Shown: one piece after another, positions 15,703 through 15,953 of the stretch | How the letters are laid out: the number at the start of each line of letters is the position of its first letter | Numbering within the stretch: the first letter of the stretch is position 1 | Source: JAGOEX01 sp964630905 | GTDB lineage: Bacteria; UBP6; UBA1177 | Length of the DNA: 15,953 nucleotides | Reading direction: 5' to 3' | Assembly: GCA_964630905.1 (NCBI GenBank) | Contig: CAZVWR010000066.1 | Location: 1-15,953 of the forward strand | Position numbers and translations under genes: made by a program | Notes under the pieces: generated by a model | What the model was told of the DNA's origin: nothing | The model's input: the letters and a program-made list of their open reading frames with translations, nothing else | Databases searched by the model: none

Positions 15703-15953
15703 TCAGTCAGTTTGGAGAGTTTTCTGAATTTCGAGAACTTTTTCAAGTGGAAGATTCGTTATTTTGGCAACCAGTTCTGGCAAGATTCCAGATCGAAGTG
15801 CATTCCTGCAAGTTTCAACAGCTTTGGCAAAAGCACCTTCCTGTCTGCCTTCCTGTCTGCCTTCGTTGTATATTTTTTTTCCAAGTGACGGCATCATTTC
15901 CTCCGCATCAGGTCCAAATTCCTCTGTTATTATAGTCATTACTTTCTCTTTAT
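15703..15953 (-). CDS. Rpn/PD-(D/E)XK transposase-like protein, C-terminal part
   Basis: The frame is open through the right edge (residues KEKV precede the first Met codon at 15939), so only the C-terminal ~82 residues are visible. They resemble the tail of Rpn-family recombination-promoting nucleases/putative transposases. The run is MTIITEEF, then KKIYNEGRQEGRQEG (a charged turn made of 4-residue units), then a short helical module: ALRSGILPELVAKITNLPLEKVLEIQ, where 'isG.s.e.Ia..t.ls.e.v..i' is the usual ending. The catalytic nuclease core would lie beyond the window. It is accessory DNA, upstream of and in the same direction as the restriction-modification gene, but separated by about 156 bases that contain the latter's promoter. 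The call rests on the tail only. Confidence 0.7.
   Translation of the reverse strand, partial: KEKVMTIITEEFGPDAEEMMPSLGKKIYNEGRQEGRQEGAFAKAVETCRNALRSGILPELVAKITNLPLEKVLEIQKTLQTD
15836..15864 (-). repeat. 12-bp tandem repeat encoding GRQE units
   Basis: CCTTCCTGTCTG occurs twice in a row (15836-15847, 15848-15859) followed by five more bases of the unit. It encodes GRQEGRQEG on the minus strand. Being in-frame (12 bp), copy-number change by slippage would add or remove four residues without a frameshift. Confidence 0.85.

Overview
The window comes from an AT-rich, Gram-negative bacterial chromosome, probably of an uncultured lineage. Three predicted lipoproteins with lipobox-like signal peptides, a secreted hydrolase, acidic Asp/Glu/Asn linkers and a Gly-Ser/Thr-Asp/Asn tract point to a diderm cell with an elaborate surface. 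This style is often seen in uncultured Myxococcota- or deltaproteobacteria-like genomes. That placement is a style judgement and no phylogenetic marker here settles it. Housekeeping genes (pepA, corA, ispG) are interleaved with accessory genes (ORF6N protein, AAA/DUF4143-type ATPase, Eco57I-type restriction-modification enzyme, Rpn-type nuclease tail).

Layout. 1-431: C-terminal part of an ORF6N-type protein, cut by the left edge. 548-1585: TPR plus MORN-repeat lipoprotein. 1671-1922: small secreted four-cysteine protein, whose 3' end overlaps the convergent large lipoprotein gene (1893-4007, minus). 4097-5554 (minus): pepA, divergent from corA (5663-6712, plus), with overlapping -35 boxes between them. 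6741-7940 (minus): stand-alone AAA ATPase, with two 20-bp palindromic operator-like repeats sitting on its promoter. 8121-9881 (plus): secreted CocE/X-Pro-peptidase-like hydrolase. Then a minus-strand run read right to left: Type IIG-like restriction-modification enzyme (15546 to 12508), ispG (12511 to 11441, start codon overlapping the previous stop) and a lipoprotein with a collagen-like tract and an SBBP-type propeller (11424 to 9889). The right edge cuts an Rpn-family nuclease/transposase-like gene (minus).

How the genes relate. Most genes look like independent units. The exception is the RM-ispG-lipoprotein string, which reads as one operon. It is odd because an isoprenoid-pathway gene sits behind, and is probably translationally coupled to, a DNA modification/restriction gene. 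Good sigma70-type promoters (TTGACA-like -35, 17-bp spacer) can be read upstream of six genes. The most system-like signal is the pair of palindromes, 33 bp apart, controlling the AAA ATPase. No gap between genes exceeds 300 bases. No tRNA, rRNA, CRISPR array or complete insertion sequence was found.
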